DNA of 64,000 nt from Euwallacea fornicatus (Eukaryota > Arthropoda > Insecta > Coleoptera > Curculionidae), in assembly GCF_040115645.1 (NCBI RefSeq), contig NW_027096026.1, forward strand, positions 766,001-830,000, given 5' to 3'. Below, one piece after another: positions 27,390 through 42,300 of the stretch (positions within the stretch are counted from its first letter, which is position 1; each line of letters begins with the position of its first letter). Both the position numbers and the translations under genes were made by a program. The notes beneath the pieces are model-generated. The model had not been told where the DNA came from, did no database searches, and saw only the letters and a program-made list of their open reading frames with translations.

Positions 27390-30300
27390 AGATGCAATCA
27401 TGATGTGTTGTGTCATCTGAAAGACCTCGTCGAGCTGATTAATCTGACGTTTTGTTTAACACATTTGGTCATCATTTGTCGAAGTTATCGAGCTTCAAAG
27501 TTAGAAAAGTCACACAATTTGAGTGTTTCAGCACTTAAAGTACTCTTTTTCTTGGAAATTCAACAAGATGCAATCATGATGTGTAGTGTCATCTGAAAGA
27601 CCTCGTCGAGCTGATTAATCTGACGTTTTGTTTAACACATTTGGTCATCATTTGTCGAAGTTATCGAGCTTCAAAGTTAGAAAAGTCACACAATTTGAGT
27701 GTTTCAGCACTTAAAGTACTCTTTTTCGTAGAAAATCAACAAGATGCAATCATGATGTGTTGTGTCATCTGAAAGATCTCGTCGAGCTGATTAATCTGAC
27801 GTTTTGTTTAACACATTTGGTCATCATTTGTCGAAGTTATCGAGCTTCAAAGTTAGAAAAGTCACACAATTTGAGTGTTTCAGCACTTAAAGTACTCTTT
27901 TTCTTGGAAATTCAACAAGATGCAATCATGATGCGTAGTGTCATCTGAAAGACCTCGTCGAGCTGATTAATCTGACGTTTTGTTTAACACATTTGGTCAT
28001 CATTTGTCGAAGTTATCGAGCTTCAAAGTTAGAAAAGTCACACAATTTGAGTGTTTCAGCACTTAAAGTACTCTTTTTCTTGGAAATTCAACAAGATGCA
28101 ATCATGATGCGTAGTGTCATCTGAAAGACCTCGTCGAGCTGATTAATCTGACGTTTTGTTTAACAGATTTGGTCATCATTTGTCGAAGTTCTCGAGCTTC
28201 AAAGTTAGAAAAGTCACACAATTTGAGTGTTTCAGCACTTAAAGTAGTCTTTTTCTTGGAAATTCAACAAGATGCAATCATGATGTGTAGTGTCATCTGA
28301 AAGATCTCGTCGAGCTGATTAATCTGACGTTTTGTTTAACACATTTGGTCATCATTTGTCGAAGTTATCGAGCTTCAAAGTTAGAAAAGTCACACAATTT
28401 GAGTGTTTCAGCACTTAAAGTACTCTTTTTCTTGGAAATTCAACAAGATGCAATCATGATGTGTTGTGTCATCTGAAAGATCTCGTCGAGCTGATTAATC
28501 TGACGTTTTGTTTAACACATTTGGTCATCATTTGTCGAAGTTATCGAGCTTCAAAGTTAGAAAAGTCACACAATTTGAGTGTTTCAGCACTTAAAGTACT
28601 CTTTTTCTTGGAAATTCAACAAGATGCAATCATGATGTGTAGTGTCATCTGAAAGACCTCGTCGAGCTGATTAATCTGACGTTTTGTTTAACACATTTGG
28701 TCATCATTTGTCGAAGTTATCGAGCTTCAAAGTTAGAAAAGTCACACAATTTGAGTGTTTCAGCACTTAAAGTACTCTTTTTCTTGGAAATTCAACAAGA
28801 TGCAATCATGATGTGTAGTGTCATCTGAAAGACCTCGTCGAGCTGATTAATCTGACGTTTAGTTTAACACATTTGGTCATCATTTGTCGAAGTTATCGAG
28901 CTTCAAAGTTAGAAAAGTCACACAATTTGAGTGTTTCAGCACTTAAAGTACTCTTTTTCTTGGAAATTCAACAAGATGCAATCATGATGTGTTGTGTCAT
29001 CTGAAAGACCTCGTCGAGCTGATTAATCTGACGTTTTGTTTAACACATTTGGTCATCATTTGTCGAAGTTATCGAGCTTCAAAGTTAGAAAAGTCACACA
29101 ATTTGAGTGTTTCAGCACTTAAAGTACTCTTTTTCTTGGAAATTCAACAAGATGCAATCATGATGTGTTGTGTCATCTGAAAGATCTCGTCGAGCTGATT
29201 AATCTGACGTTTTGTTTAACACATTTGGTCATCATTTGTCGAAGTTATCGAGCTTCAAAGTTAGAAAAGTCACACAATTTGAGTGTTTCAGCACTTAAAG
29301 TACTCTTTTTCTTGGAAATTCAACAAGATGCAATCATGATGTGTAGTGTCATCTGAAAGACCTCGTCGAGCTGATTAATCTGACGTTTAGTTTAACACAT
29401 TTGGTCATCATTTGTCGAAGTTATCGAGCTTCAAAGTTAGAAAAGTCACACAATTTGAGTGTTTCAGCACTTAAAGTACTCTTTTTCTTGGAAATTCAAC
29501 AAGATGCAATCATGATGTGTTGTGTCATCTGAAAGACCTCGTCGAGCTGATTAATCTGACGTTTTGTTTAACACATTTGGTCATCATTTGTCGAAGTTAT
29601 CGAGCTTCAAAGTTAGAAAAGTCACACAATTTGAGTGTTTCAGCACTTAAAGTACTCTTTTTCTTGGAAATTCAACAAGATGCAATCATGATGTGTAGTG
29701 TCATCTGAAAGACCTCGTCGAGCTGATTAATCTGACGTTTTGTTTAACACATTTGGTCATCATTTGTCGAAGTTATCGAGCTTCAAAGTTAGAAAAGTCA
29801 CACAATTTGAGTGTTTCAGCACTTAAAGTACTCTTTTTCTTGGAAATTCAACAAGATGCAATCATGATGTGTTGTGTCATCTGAAAGACCTCGTCGAGCT
29901 GATTAATCTGACGTTTTGTTTAACACATTTGGTCATCATTTGTCGAAGTTATCGAGCTTCAAAGTTAGAAAAGTCACACAATTTGAGTGTTTCAGCACTT
30001 AAAGTACTCTTTTTCTTGGAAATTCAACAAGATGCAATCATGATGTGTAGTGTCATCTGAAAGACCTCGTCGAGCTGATTAATCTGACGTTTTGTTTAAC
30101 ACATTTGGTCATCATTTGTCGAAGTTATCGAGCTTCAAAGTTAGAAAAGTCACACAATTTGAGTGTTTCAGCACTTAAAGTACTCTTTTTCTTGGAAATT
30201 CAACAAGATGCAATCATGATGCGTAGTGTCATCTGAAAGACCTCGTCGAGCTGATTAATCTGACGTTTTGTTTAACAGATTTGGTCATCATTTGTCGAAG

Positions 30301-33300
30301 TTCTCGAGCTTCAAAGTTAGAAAAGTCACACAATTTGAGTGTTTCAGCACTTAAAGTACTCTTTTTCTTGGAAATTCAACAAGATGCAATCATGATGTGT
30401 TGTGTCAGGTGAAAGATCTCGTCGAGCTGATTAATTTGATACTTTGTTTAAGACATTTGGTCATCATTTGTCGAAGTAATCGAGCTTCAAAATTTGAGTG
30501 TTTGAGCACTTAAAGTAGTCTTTTTCTTGGAAATTCAACAAGATGCAATCATGATGTGTAGTGTCATCTGAAAGATCTCGTCGAGCTGATTAATCTGACG
30601 TTTTGTTTAACACATTTGGTCATCATTTGTCGAAGTTATCGAGCTTCAAAGTTAGAAAAGTCACACAATTTGAGTGTTTCAGCACTTAAAGTACTCTTTT
30701 TCTTGGAAATTCAACAAGATGCAATCATGATGTGTTGTGTCATCTGAAAGATCTCGTCGAGCTGATTAATCTGACGTTTTGTTTAACACATTTGGTCATC
30801 ATTTGTCGAAGTTATCGAGCTTCAAAGTTAGAAAAGTCACACAATTTGAGTGTTTCAGCACTTAAAGTACTCTTTTTCTTGGAAATTCAACAAGATGCAA
30901 TCATGATGTGTAGTGTCATCTGAAAGACCTCGTCGAGCTGATTAATCTGACGTTTTGTTTAACACATTTGGTCATCATTTGTCGAAGTTATCGAGCTTCA
31001 AAGTTAGAAAAGTCACACAATTTGAGTGTTTCAGCACTTAAAGTACTCTTTTTCTTGGAAATTCAACAAGATGCAATCATGATGTGTTGTGTCATCTGAA
31101 AGACCTCGTCGAGCTGATTAATCTGACGTTTTGTTTAACACATTTGGTCATCATTTGTCGAAGTTATCGAGCTTCAAAGTTAGAAAAGTCACACAATTTG
31201 AGTGTTTCAGCACTTAAAGTACTCTTTTTCTTGGAAATTCAACAAGATGCAATCATGATGTGTAGTGTCATCTGAAAGACCTCGTCGAGCTGATTAATCT
31301 GACGTTTTGTTTAACACATTTGGTCATCATTTGTCGAAGTTATCGAGCTTCAAAGTTAGAAAAGTCACACAATTTGAGTGTTTCAGCACTTAAAGTACTC
31401 TTTTTCTTGGAAATTCAACAAGATGCAATCATGATGTGTAGTGTCATCTGAAAGATCTCGTCGAGCTGATTAATCTGACGTTTAGTTTAACACATTTGGT
31501 CATCATTTGTCGAAGTTATCGAGCTTCAAAGTTAGAAAAGTCACACAATTTGAGTGTTTCAGCACTTAAAGTACTCTTTTTCTTGGAAATTCAACAAGAT
31601 GCAATCATGATGTGTAGTGTCATCTGAAAGATCTCGTCGAGCTGATTAATCTGACGTTTAGTTTAACACATTTGGTCATCATTTGTCGAAGTTATCGAGC
31701 TTCAAAGTTAGAAAAGTCACACAATTTGAGTGTTTCAGCACTTAAAGTACTCTTTTTCTTGGAAATTCAACAAGATGCAATCATGATGTGTTGTGTCATC
31801 TGAAAGATCTCGTCGAGCTGATTAATCTGACGTTTTGTTTAACACATTTGGTCATCATTTGTCGAAGTTATCGAGCTTCAAAGTTAGAAAAGTCACACAA
31901 TTTGAGTGTTTCAGCACTTAAAGTACTCTTTTTCTTGGAAATTCAACAAGATGCAATCATGATGTGTAGTGTCATCTGAAAGACCTCGTCGAGCTGATTA
32001 ATCTGACGTTTTGTTTAACACATTTGGTCATCATTTGTCGAAGTTATCGAGCTTCAAAGTTAGAAAAGTCACACAATTTGAGTGTTTCAGCACTTAAAGT
32101 ACTCTTTTTCTTGGAAATTCAACAAGATGCAATCATGATGTGTAGTGTCATCTGAAAGATCTCGTCGAGCTGATTAATCTGACGTTTAGTTTAACACATT
32201 TGGTCATCATTTGTCGAAGTTATCGAGCTTCAAAGTTAGAAAAGTCACACAATTTGAGTGTTTCAGCACTTAAAGTAGTCTTTTTCTTGGAAATTCAACA
32301 AGATGCAATCATGATGTGTTGTGTCATCTGAAAGATCTCGTCGAGCTGATTAATCTGACGTTTTGTTTAAGACATTTGGTCATCGTTTGTCGAAGTTATC
32401 GAGCTTCAAAGTTAGAAAAGTCACACAATTTGAGTGTTTCAGCACTTAAAGTACTCTTTTTCTTGGAAATTCAACAAGATGCAATCATGATGTGTTGTGT
32501 CATGTGAAAGATCTCGTCGAGCTGATTAATTTGATACTTTGTTTAAGACATTTGGTCATCATTTGTCGAAGTAATCGAGCTTCAAAATTTGAGTGTTTGA
32601 GCACTTAAAGTAGTCTTTTTCTTGGAAATTCAACAAGATGCAATCATGATGTGTTGCGTCATCTGAAAGATCTCGTCGAGCTGATTAATCTGACGTTTTG
32701 TTTAAGACATTTGGTCAACATTTGTCGAAGTTATCGAGCTTCAAAGTTAGAAAAGTCACACAATTTGAGTGTTTCAGCACTTAAAGTACTCTTTTTCTTG
32801 GAAATTCAACAAGATGCAATCATGATGTGTTGTGTCATGTGAAAGATCTCGTCGAGCTGATTAATTTGATACTTTGTTTAAGACATTTGGTCATCATTTG
32901 TCGAAGTTATCGAGCTTCAAAATTTGAGTGTTTGAGCACTTAAAGTACTATTTTTCTTGGAAATTCAACAAGATGCAATCATGATGTGTAGTGTCATCTG
33001 AAAGATCTCGTCGAGCTGATTAATCTGACGTTTTGTTTAAGACATTTGGTCAACATTTGTCGAAGTTATCGAGCTTCAAAGTTAGAAAAGTCACACAATT
33101 TGAGTGTTTCAGCACTTAAAGTACTCTTTTTCTTGGAAATTCAACAAGATGCAATCATGATGTGTAGTGTCATCTGAAAGATCTCGTCGAGCTGATTAAT
33201 CTGACGTTTTGTTTAAGACATTTGGTCAACATTTGTCGAAGTTATCGAGCTTCAAAGTTAGAAAAGTCACACAATTTGAGTGTTTCAGCACTTAAAGTAC

Positions 33301-36300
33301 TCTTTTTCTTGGAAATTCAACAAGATGCAATCATGATGTGTTGTGTCATGTGAAAGATCTCGTCGAGCTGATTAATTTGATACTTTGTTTAAGACATTTG
33401 GTCATCATTTGTCGAAGTTATCGAGCTTCAAAATTTGAGTGTTTGAGCACTTAAAGTACTATTTTTCTTGGAAATTCAACAAGATGCAATCATGATGTGT
33501 AGTGTCATCTGAAAGATCTCGTCGAGCTGATTAATCTGACGTTTTGTTTAAGACATTTGGTCAACATTTGTCGAAGTTATCGAGCTTCAAAGTTAGAAAA
33601 GTCACACAATTTGAGTGTTTCAGCACTTAAAGTACTCTTTTTCTTGGAAATTCAACAAGATGCAATCATGATGTGTAGTGTCATCTGAAAGATCTCGTCG
33701 AGCTGATTAATCTGACGTTTTGTTTAAGACATTTGGTCAACATTTGTCGAAGTTATCGAGCTTCAAAGTTAGAAAAGTCACACAATTTGAGTGTTTCAGC
33801 ACTTAAAGTACTCTTTTTCTTGGAAATTCAACAAGATGCAATCATGATGTGTTGTGTCATCTGAAAGATCTCGTCGAGCTGATTAATCTGACGTTTTGTT
33901 TAACACATTTGGTCATCATTTGTCGAAGTTATCGAGCTTCAAAGTTAGAAAAGTCACACAATTTGAGTGTTTCAGCACTTAAAGTACTCTTTTTCTTGGA
34001 AATTCAACAAGATGCAATCATGATGTGTTGTGTCATCTGAAAGACCTCGTCGAGCTGATTAATCTGACGTTTTGTTTAACACATTTGGTCATCATTTGTC
34101 GAAGTTATCGAGCTTCAAAGTTAGAAAAGTCACACAATTTGAGTGTTTCAGCACTTAAAGTACTCTTTTTCTTGGAAATTCAACAAGATGCAATCATGAT
34201 GTGTAGTGTCATCTGAAAGACCTCGTCGAGCTGATTAATCTGACGTTTTGTTTAACACATTTGGTCATCATTTGTCGAAGTTATCGAGCTTCAAAGTTAG
34301 AAAAGTCACACAATTTGAGTGTTTCAGCACTTAAAGTACTCTTTTTCGTAGAAAATCAACAAGATGCAATCATGATGTGTTGTGTCATCTGAAAGATCTC
34401 GTCGAGCTGATTAATCTGACGTTTTGTTTAACACATTTGGTCATCATTTGTCGAAGTTATCGAGCTTCAAAGTTAGAAAAGTCACACAATTTGAGTGTTT
34501 CAGCACTTAAAGTACTCTTTTTCTTGGAAATTCAACAAGATGCAATCATGATGCGTAGTGTCATCTGAAAGACCTCGTCGAGCTGATTAATCTGACGTTT
34601 TGTTTAACACATTTGGTCATCATTTGTCGAAGTTATCGAGCTTCAAAGTTAGAAAAGTCACACAATTTGAGTGTTTCAGCACTTAAAGTACTCTTTTTCT
34701 TGGAAATTCAACAAGATGCAATCATGATGCGTAGTGTCATCTGAAAGACCTCGTCGAGCTGATTAATCTGACGTTTTGTTTAACAGATTTGGTCATCATT
34801 TGTCGAAGTTCTCGAGCTTCAAAGTTAGAAAAGTCACACAATTTGAGTGTTTCAGCACTTAAAGTACTCTTTTTCTTGGAAATTCAACAAGATGCAATCA
34901 TGATGTGTTGTGTCATCTGAAAGATCTCGTCGAGCTGATTAATCTGACGTTTTGTTTAAGACATTTGGTCATCATTTGTCGAAGTTATCGAGCTTCAAAG
35001 TTAGAACAGTCACACAATTTGAGTGTTTGAGCACTTAAAGTACTCTTTTTCTTAGAAAATCAACAAGATGCAATCATGATGTGTTGTGTCATGTGAAAGA
35101 TCTCGTCGAGCTGATTAATTTGATACTTTGTTTAAGACATTTGGTCATCATTTGTCGAAGTTATCGAGCTTCAAAGTTAGAACAGTCACACAATTTGAGT
35201 GTTTCAGCACTTAAAGTAGTCTTTTTCTTGGAAATTCAACAAGATGCAATCATGATGTGTTGTGTCATCTGAAAGATCTCGTCGAGCTGATTAATCTGAC
35301 GTTTTGTTTAACACATTTGGTCATCATTTGTCGAAGTTATCGAGCTTCAAAGTTAGAAAAGTCACACAATTTGAGTGTTTCAACACTTAAAGTACTCTTT
35401 TTCTTGGAAATTCAACAAGATGCAATCATGATGTGTTGTGTCATCTGAAAGATCTCGTCGAGCTGATTAATCTGACGTTTTGTTTAAGACATTTGGTCAT
35501 CGTTTGTCGAAGTTATCGAGCTTCAAAGTTAGAAAAGTCACACAATTTGAGTGTTTCAACACTTAAAGTACTCTTTTTCTTGGAAATTCAACAAGATGCA
35601 ATCATGATGTGTTGTGTCATCTGAAAGATCTCGTCGAGCTGATTAATCTGACGTTTTGTTTAACACATTTGGTCATCATTTGTCGAAGTTATCGAGCTTC
35701 AAAGTTAGAAAAGTCACACAATTTGAGTGTTTCAGCACTTAAAGTACTCTTTTTCTTGGAAATTCAACAAGATGCAATCATGATGTGTTGTGTCATCTGA
35801 AAGATCTCGTCGAGCTGATTAATCTGACGTTTTGTTTAAGACATTTGGTCATCGTTTGTCGAAGTTATCGAGCTTCAAAGTTAGAAAAGTCACACAATTT
35901 GAGTGTTTCAACACTTAAAGTACTCTTTTTCTTGGAAATTCAACAAGATGCAATCATGATGTGTAGTGTCATCTGAAAGACCTCGTCGAGCTGATTAATC
36001 TGACGTTTTGTTTAACACATTTGGTCATCATTTGTCGAAGTTATCGAGCTTCAAAATTTGAGTGTTTGAGCACTTAAAGTAGTCTTTTTCTTGGAAATTC
36101 AACAAGATGCAATCATGATGTGTTTTGTCATGTGAAAGATCTCGTCGAGCTGATTAATTTGATACTTTGTTTAAGACATTTGGTCATCATTTGTCGAAGT
36201 TATCGAGCTTCAAAGTTAGAAAAGTCACACAATTTGAGTGTTTCAACACTTAAAGTACTCTTTTTCTTGGAAATTCAACAAGATGCAATCATGATGTGTT

Positions 36301-39300
36301 GTGTCATGTGAAAGATCTCGTCGAGCTGATTAATTTGATACTTTGTTTAAGACATTTGGTCATCATTTGTCGAAGTTATCGAGCTTCAAAGTTAGAAAAG
36401 TCACACAATTTGAGTGTTTCAACACTTAAAGTACTCTTTTTCTTGGAAATTCAACAAGATGCAATCATGATGTGTAGTGTCATCTGAAAGACCTCGTCGA
36501 GCTGATTAATCTGACGTTTTGTTTAACACATTTGGTCATCATTTGTCGAAGTTATCGAGCTTCAAAATTTGAGTGTTTGAGCACTTAAAGTAGTCTTTTT
36601 CTTGGAAATTCAACAAGATGCAATCATGATGTGTTGTGTCATGTGAAAGATCTCGTCGAGCTGATTAATTTGATACTTTGTTTAAGACATTTGGTCATCA
36701 TTTGTCGAAGTTATCGAGCTTCAAAGTTAGAAAAGTCACACAATTTGAGTGTTTCAACACTTAAAGTACTCTTTTTCTTGGAAATTCAACAAGATGCAAT
36801 CATGATGTGTAGTGTCATCTGAAAGACCTCGTCGAGCTGATTAATCTGACGTTTTGTTTAACACATTTGGTCATCATTTGTCGAAGTTATCGAGCTTCAA
36901 AGTTAGAAAAGTCACACAATTTGAGTGTTTCAACACTTAAAGTACTCTTTTTCTTGGAAATTCAACAAGATGCAATCATGATGTGTTGTGTCATCTGAAA
37001 GATCTCGTCGAGCTGATTAATCTGACGTTTTGTTTAAGACATTTGGTCATCGTTTGTCGAAGTTATCGAGCTTCAAAGTTAGAAAAGTCACACAATTTGA
37101 GTGTTTCAACACTTAAAGTACTCTTTTTCTTGGAAATTCAACAAGATGCAATCATGATGTGTTGTGTCATCTGAAAGATCTCGTCGAGCTGATTAATCTG
37201 ACGTTTTGTTTAAGACATTTGGTCATCGTTTGTCGAAGTTATCGAGCTTCAAAGTTAGAAAAGTCACACAATTTGAGTGTTTCAACACTTAAAGTACTCT
37301 TTTTCTTGGAAATTCAACAAGATGCAATCATGATGTGTTGTGTCATCTGAAAGATCTCGTCGAGCTGATTAATCTGACGTTTTGTTTAAGACATTTGGTC
37401 ATCGTTTGTCGAAGTTATCGAGCTTCAAAGTTAGAAAAGTCACACAATTTGAGTGTTTCAGCACTTAAAGTACTCTTTTTCTTGGAAATTCAACAAGATG
37501 CAATCATGATGTGTAGTGTCATCTGAAAGACCTCGTCGAGCTGATTAATCTGACGTTTTGTTTAACACATTTGGTCATCATTTGTCGAAGTTATCGAGCT
37601 TCAAAATTTGAGTGTTTGAGCACTTAAAGTAGTCTTTTTCTTGGAAATTCAACAAGATGCAATCATGATGTGTTGTGTCATGTGAAAGATCTCGTCGAGC
37701 TGATTAATTTGATACTTTGTTTAAGACATTTGGTCATCATTTGTCGAAGTTATCGAGCTTCAAAGTTAGAAAAGTCACACAATTTGAGTGTTTCAGCACT
37801 TAAAGTACTCTTTTTCTTAGAAAATCAACAAGATGCAATCATGATGTGTTATGTCATGTGAAAGATCTCGTCGAGCTGAGTAATCTGACGTTTTGTTTAA
37901 GACATTTAGTCATCATTTGTCGAAGTTATCGAGCTTCAAAATTTGAGTGTTTCAGCACTTAAAGTACTCTTTTTCTTGGAAATTCAACAAGATGCAATCA
38001 TGATGTGTAGTGTCATCTGAAAGACCTCGTCGAGCTGATTAATCTGACGTTTTGTTTAACACATTTGGTCATCATTTGTCGAAGTTATCGAGCTTCAAAG
38101 TTAGAAAAGTCACACAATTTGAGTGTTTCAGCACTTAAAGTACTCTTTTTCTTGGAAATTCAACAAGATGCAATCATGATGTGTTGTGTCATCTGAAAGA
38201 TCTCGTCGAGCTGATTAATCTGACGTTTTGTTTAACACATTTGGTCATCATTTGTCGAAGTTATCGAGCTTCAAAGTTAGAAAAGTCACACAATTTGAGT
38301 GTTTCAGCACTTAAAGTACTCTTTTTCTTGGAAATTCAACAAGATGCAATCATGATGTGTTGTGTCATCTGAAAGATCTCGTCGAGCTGATTAATCTGAC
38401 GTTTTGTTTAACACATTTGGTCATCATTTGTCGAAGTTATCGAGCTTCAAAATTAGAAAAGTCACACAATTTGAGTGTTTCAGCACTTAAAGTACTCTTT
38501 TTCTTGGAAATTCAACAAGATGCAATCATGATGTGTTGTGTCATCTGAAAGATCTCGTCGAGCTGATTAATCTGACGTTTTGTTTAAGACATTTGGTCAT
38601 CGTTTGTCGAAGTTATCGAGCTTCAAAGTTAGAAAAGTCACACAATTTGAGTGTTTCAACACTTAAAGTACTCTTTTTCTTGGAAATTCAACAAGATGCA
38701 ATCATGATGTGTTGTGTCATCTGAAAGATCTCGTCGAGCTGATTAATCTGACGTTTTGTTTAAGACATTTGGTCATCGTTTGTCGAAGTTATCGAGCTTC
38801 AAAGTTAGAAAAGTCACACAATTTGAGTGTTTCAACACTTAAAGTACTCTTTTTCTTGGAAATTCAACAAGATGCAATCATGATGTGTTGTGTCATCTGA
38901 AAGATCTCGTCGAGCTGATTAATCTGACGTTTTGTTTAAGACATTTGGTCATCGTTTGTCGAAGTTATCGAGCTTCAAAGTTAGAAAAGTCACACAATTT
39001 GAGTGTTTCAACACTTAAAGTACTCTTTTTCTTGGAAATTCAACAAGATGCAATCATGATGTGTTGTGTCATCTGAAAGATCTCGTCGAGCTGATTAATC
39101 TGACGTTTTGTTTAACACATTTGGTCATCATTTGTCGAAGTTATCGAGCTTCAAAGTTAGAAAAGTCACACAATTTGAGTGTTTCAGCACTTAAAGTACT
39201 CTTTTTCTTGGAAATTCAACAAGATGCAATCATGATGTGTAGTGTCATCTGAAAGACCTCGTCGAGCTGATTAATCTGACGTTTTGTTTAACACATTTGG

Positions 39301-42300
39301 TCATCATTTGTCGAAGTTATCGAGCTTCAAAATTTGAGTGTTTGAGCACTTAAAGTAGTCTTTTTCTTGGAAATTCAACAAGATGCAATCATGATGTGTT
39401 GTGTCATGTGAAAGATCTCGTCGAGCTGATTAATTTGATACTTTGTTTAAGACATTTGGTCATCATTTGTCGAAGTTATCGAGCTTCAAAGTTAGAAAAG
39501 TCACACAATTTGAGTGTTTCAGCACTTAAAGTACTCTTTTTCTTAGAAAATCAACAAGATGCAATCATGATGTGTTATGTCATGTGAAAGATCTCGTCGA
39601 GCTGAGTAATCTGACGTTTTGTTTAAGACATTTTGTCATCATTTGTCGAAGTTATCGAGCTTCAAAATTTGAGTGTTTGAGCACTTAAAGTACTATTTTT
39701 CTTGGAAATTCAACAAGATGCAATCATGATGTGTTGTGTCATCTGAAAGATCTCGTCGAGCTGATTAATCTGACGTTTTGTTTAAGACATTTGGTCATCG
39801 TTTGTCGAAGTTATCGAGCTTCAAAGTTAGAAAAGTCACACAATTTGAGTGTTTCAGCACTTAAAGTACTCTTTTTCTTGGAAATTCAACAAGATGCAAT
39901 CATGATGTGTTGTGTCATCTGAAAGATCTCGTCGAGCTGATTAATCTGACGTTTTGTTCAACACATTTGGTCATCATTTGTCGAAGTTATCGAGCTTCAA
40001 AATTTGAGTGTTTCAGCACTTAAAGTACTCTTTTTCTTGGAAATTCAACAAGATGCAATCATGATGTGTTGTGTCATGTGAAAGATCTCGTCGAGCTGAT
40101 TAATCTGACGTTTTGTTTAACACATTTGGTCATCATTTGTCGAAGTTATCGAGCTTCAAAGTTAGAAAAGTCACACAATTTGAGTGTTTCAGCACTTAAA
40201 GTACTCTTTTTCTTGGAAATTCAACAAGATGCAATCATGATGTGTTGTGTCATCTGAAAGACCTCGTCGAGCTGATTAATCTGACGTTTTGTTTAAGACA
40301 TTTGGTCATCGTTTGTCGAAGTTATCGAGCTTCAAAGTTAGAAAAGTCACACAATTTGAGTGTTTCAGCACTTAAAGTACTCTTTTTCTTGGAAATTCAA
40401 CAAGATGCAATCATGATGTGTTGTGTCATGTGAAAGATCTCGTCGAGCTGATTAATTTGATACTTTGTTTAAGACATTTGGTCATCATTTGTCGAAGTAA
40501 TCGAGCTTCAAAATTTGAGTGTTTGAGCACTTAAAGTAGTCTTTTTCTTGGAAATTCAACAAGATGCAATCATGATGTGTTGTGTCATCTGAAAGATCTC
40601 GTCGAGCTGATTAATCTGACGTTTTGTTTAACACATTTGGTCATCATTTGTCGAAGTTATCGAGCTTCAAAGTTAGAAAAGTCACACAATTTGAGTGTTT
40701 CAGCACTTAAAGTACTCTTTTTCTTGGAAATTCAACAAGATGCAATCATGATGTGTTGTGTCATCTGAAAGATCTCGTCGAGCTGATTAATCTGACGTTT
40801 TGTTTAACACATTTGGTCATCATTTGTCGAAGTTATCGAGCTTCAAAGTTAGAAAAGTCACACAATTTGAGTGTTTCAGCACTTAAAGTACTCTTTTTCT
40901 TGGAAATTCAACAAGATGCAATCATGATGTGTAGTGTCATCTGAAAGACCTCGTCGAGCTGATTAATCTGACGTTTTGTTTAACACATTTGGTCATCATT
41001 TGTCGAAGTTATCGAGCTTCAAAGTTAGAAAAGTCACACAATTTGAGTGTTTCAGCACTTAAAGTACTCTTTTTCGTAGAAAATCAACAAGATGCAATCA
41101 TGATGTGTTGTGTCATGTGAAAGATCTCGTCGAGCTGATTAATCTAACGTTTTGTTTAAGACATTTGGTCATCGTTTGTCGAAGTTATCGAGCTTCAAAG
41201 TTAGAAAAGTCACACAATTTGAGTGTTTCAGCACTTAAAGTACTCTTTTTCTTGGAAATTCAACAAGATGCAATCATGATGTGTTGTGTCATCTGAAAGA
41301 TCTCGTCGAGCTGATTAATTTGATACTTTGTTTAAGACATTTGGTCATCATTTGTCGAAGTTATCGAGCTTCAAAATTTGAGTGTTTGAGCACTTAAAGT
41401 AGTCTTTTTCTTGGAAATTCAACAAGATGCAATCATGATGTGTTGTGTCATCTGAAAGATCTCGTCGAGCTGATTAATTTGATACTTTGTTTAAGACATT
41501 TGGTCATCATTTGTCGAAGTTATCGAGCTTCAAAATTTGAGTGTTTGAGCACTTAAAGTAGTCTTTTTCTTGGAAATTCAACAAGATGCAATCATGATGT
41601 GTAGTGTCATCTGAAATACCTCGTCGAGCTGATTAATCTGACGTTTTGTTTAAGACATTTGGTCATCGTTTGTCGAAGTTATCGAGCTTCAAAGTTAGAA
41701 AAGTCACACAATTTGAGTGTTTCAGCACTTAAAGTACTCTTTTTCTTGGAAATTCAACAAGATGCAATCATGATGTGTTGTGTCATGTGAAAGATCTCGT
41801 CGAGCTGATTAATCTAACGTTTTGTTTAAGACATTTGGTCATCGTTTGTCGAAGTTATCGAGCTTCAAAGTTAGAAAAGTCACACAATTTGAGTGTTTCA
41901 GCACTTAAAGTACTCTTTTTCTTGGAAATTCAACAAGATGCAATCATGATGTGTTGTGTCATCTGAAAGATCTCGTCGAGCTGATTAATTTGATACTTTG
42001 TTTAAGACATTTGGTCATCATTTGTCGAAGTTATCGAGCTTCAAAATTTGAGTGTTTGAGCACTTAAAGTAGTCTTTTTCTTGGAAATTCAACAAGATGC
42101 AATCATGATGTGTTGTGTCATCTGAAAGATCTCGTCGAGCTGATTAATCTGACGTTTTGTTTAAGACATTTGGTCATCGTTTGTCGAAGTTATCGAGCTT
42201 CAAAGTTAGAAAAGTCACACAATTTGAGTGTTTCAGCACTTAAAGTACTCTTTTTCTTGGAAATTCAACAAGATGCAATCATGATGTGTTGTGTCATGTG

